Positions 4,385-5,310 of a DNA stretch of 5,310 nucleotides are shown here, piece after piece. The DNA is from Alphaproteobacteria bacterium (lineage in GTDB: Bacteria > Pseudomonadota > Alphaproteobacteria > Rs-D84): assembly GCA_029051085.1 (NCBI GenBank), contig JAIDLK010000038.1:1-5310 (forward strand), given 5' to 3'. How positions within the stretch are numbered: position 1 is the first letter of the stretch; the number at the start of each line of letters is the position of its first letter. The translations under genes and the position numbers were made by a program. The notes below the pieces were generated by a model. The model worked only from the letters and a program-made list of their open reading frames with translations, was not told where the DNA came from and made no database searches.

Positions 4385-5310
4385 ATGAGGAGAGCAATAG
4401 TTGCTTTATTTGCAGTCATATGCGGAATACTTTTTCCGCATTTTGCGTCATGCGCGGATTATGTTTCCGGTGATGTGTATGGCGGGCTGGTTCACTTTGA
4501 CCAAGATGTCTATATCCCCAAGGACGTTGTTGTTGCGGCGGATGCCGTATATGCCGATTCGTCACTGAACATGGTAAACACTGCTTTTATCCGCAGTGAT
4601 ATTTATGTTTGTGATAACTGTGATTTTCGTATTCAAAACTCCGGCAACATTTCCGGGAGTATTCATTTGGGAAACGGGGCTGTAATGACGCAGATTGTAC
4701 GCAGTGACGCCGATGTCACGTTTCTTGATGTTGATGCGCCGTATATAGTTCTGGCCGATGGTGCCAATGATGTCTCATGGAATGATTTATCGCTTTTGGG
4801 AGCTAATGCGGGAACCTTGGTTTTGCGTGACAGTGGTGTTGTATTTTCTAATACTGGATTGGCGCTGACATATAAAGGCGGGCAAACGTCCAAGATTTTT
4901 CTTGATGGTGTGATTACGCTGCGGCTGCCACAGGATTATTGTGTTCACAGCGGAATACCGTTGATGCGCAATGTTTATGGTGCTGTGGATATTGTTATTA
5001 CAGGGGCAAGTCCCGGTGAATTGTTTGCATATGTCGCAAAAATTGAAAATGATGATTTATATGTAAAGACGGTTCGTGAAACCGATTATTATAAAATTCT
5101 TGGTGACGAGCGTGGTTACTTTCTAAATCTTGTACGTGAAAATTATCCTGATGATGCATTGTTGCGTCGGTTGGATTCTGCCCAGAATATGACAGAATTA
5201 AATGCCATAATGTCCCGCAGTATTGCCTTGAATCCGATGATGCTAGCCCAGCCCATGCTTGTTCTTGATAAATTTATGTCGGCTGATATGGCTGTCTCCG
5301 GCGTTTGTGC
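4385..5310 (+). CDS. Probable autotransporter-type surface protein, 3' end outside the window
   Basis: The frame is open for 308 codons to the right edge. A Sec signal peptide (RR at 2-3, hydrophobic 4-18) has a likely cleavage site after A24 (SCA-DY). Residues about 28-235 are short beta-strand and turn repeats rich in Asp, Asn, Gly and Val (for example IHLGNGAV, LVLRDSGVVF, KIFLDGVITL), as in beta-helical passenger domains. Residues 72-81 include a CxxC (C76, C79). From about 236 the sequence turns helical (DDALLRRLDSAQNMTELNAI, 256-275). That resembles the linker before the C-terminal barrel of autotransporters, which would lie beyond the window. The start is unclear: AAGGAG (4379-4384) touches the ATG at 4385, and an in-frame TTG at 4376 has no upstream site. 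A lone GATAAT (4361-4366) could be a -10 box. The family assignment is inference from layout; the coding status is firm. Confidence 0.7.
   Translation, partial: MRRAIVALFAVICGILFPHFASCADYVSGDVYGGLVHFDQDVYIPKDVVVAADAVYADSSLNMVNTAFIRSDIYVCDNCDFRIQNSGNISGSIHLGNGAVMTQIVRSDADVTFLDVDAPYIVLADGANDVSWNDLSLLGANAGTLVLRDSGVVFSNTGLALTYKGGQTSKIFLDGVITLRLPQDYCVHSGIPLMRNVYGAVDIVITGASPGELFAYVAKIENDDLYVKTVRETDYYKILGDERGYFLNLVRENYPDDALLRRLDSAQNMTELNAIMSRSIALNPMMLAQPMLVLDKFMSADMAVSGVC

Noticed and set aside
4663..4893. Minus-strand open frame inside the last gene.
   Set aside because: It is a shadow of the continuous 308-codon plus-strand frame and has no start signals or recognisable domain.
1..5310. Search by eye for CRISPR repeats, insertion sequences, attachment sites at the tRNA, toxin-antitoxin pairs or defence operons.
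   Set aside because: No regularly spaced repeats, transposase or integrase frames, or direct repeats of the tRNA 3' end are visible in this window.

Overview
The window comes from a Gram-negative bacterium. It encodes an outer-membrane beta-barrel protein with a Sec signal peptide and a C-terminal phenylalanine, a lipoprotein, a probable autotransporter and a tRNA with an encoded CCA end. Intrinsic terminators are numerous and intergenic DNA is AT-rich. The style (short Cys-rich secreted proteins, small barrels, autotransporter-like proteins, mixed GC codon use) suggests a host- or gut-associated alphaproteobacterium. That placement is an inference from general appearance, not from a marker gene. 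No mobile element, CRISPR array, prophage or defence operon is visible; this looks like ordinary chromosomal DNA of single-gene units with some unusual small proteins.

Layout from left to right: (1) a Cys- and Tyr-rich, probably exported protein (55-621, +) with an unclear N-terminus and its own terminator; (2) tRNA-Lys(CTT) on the minus strand (685-760) with a promoter and terminator; (3) a YghA-type NAD(P)-dependent short-chain dehydrogenase (835-1728, -); (4) divergent from it, an eight-stranded outer-membrane beta-barrel protein (1913-2515, +) with a strong ribosome binding site, an A/C-rich leader and a strong terminator; (5) a good sigma70-type promoter followed by an 88-base leader that ends in a terminator-like hairpin directly in front of a four-helix membrane protein resembling DUF2798 (2730-3164, +); (6) a shared bidirectional terminator, then a very short Dps/ferritin-like protein (3189-3545, -); (7) divergent from that, a lipoprotein whose sequence follows the Cu/Zn superoxide dismutase (SodC) family but lacks all the metal-binding histidines (3720-4262, +); (8) the first 308 codons of a probable autotransporter-type surface protein running off the right edge (4385-5310, +).

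The genes do not form one operon. Nearly every one has its own terminator, and two divergent pairs share intergenic regions. There is a loose theme of envelope proteins (barrel, lipoprotein, membrane protein, autotransporter) and stress-related ancestry (YghA-type SDR, Dps-like, SodC-like). The most interesting items are the SodC-like protein without ligands, the compact Dps-like protein that keeps the ferroxidase residues, and the hairpin leader at 2636-2729, which could be an attenuator or a small RNA.
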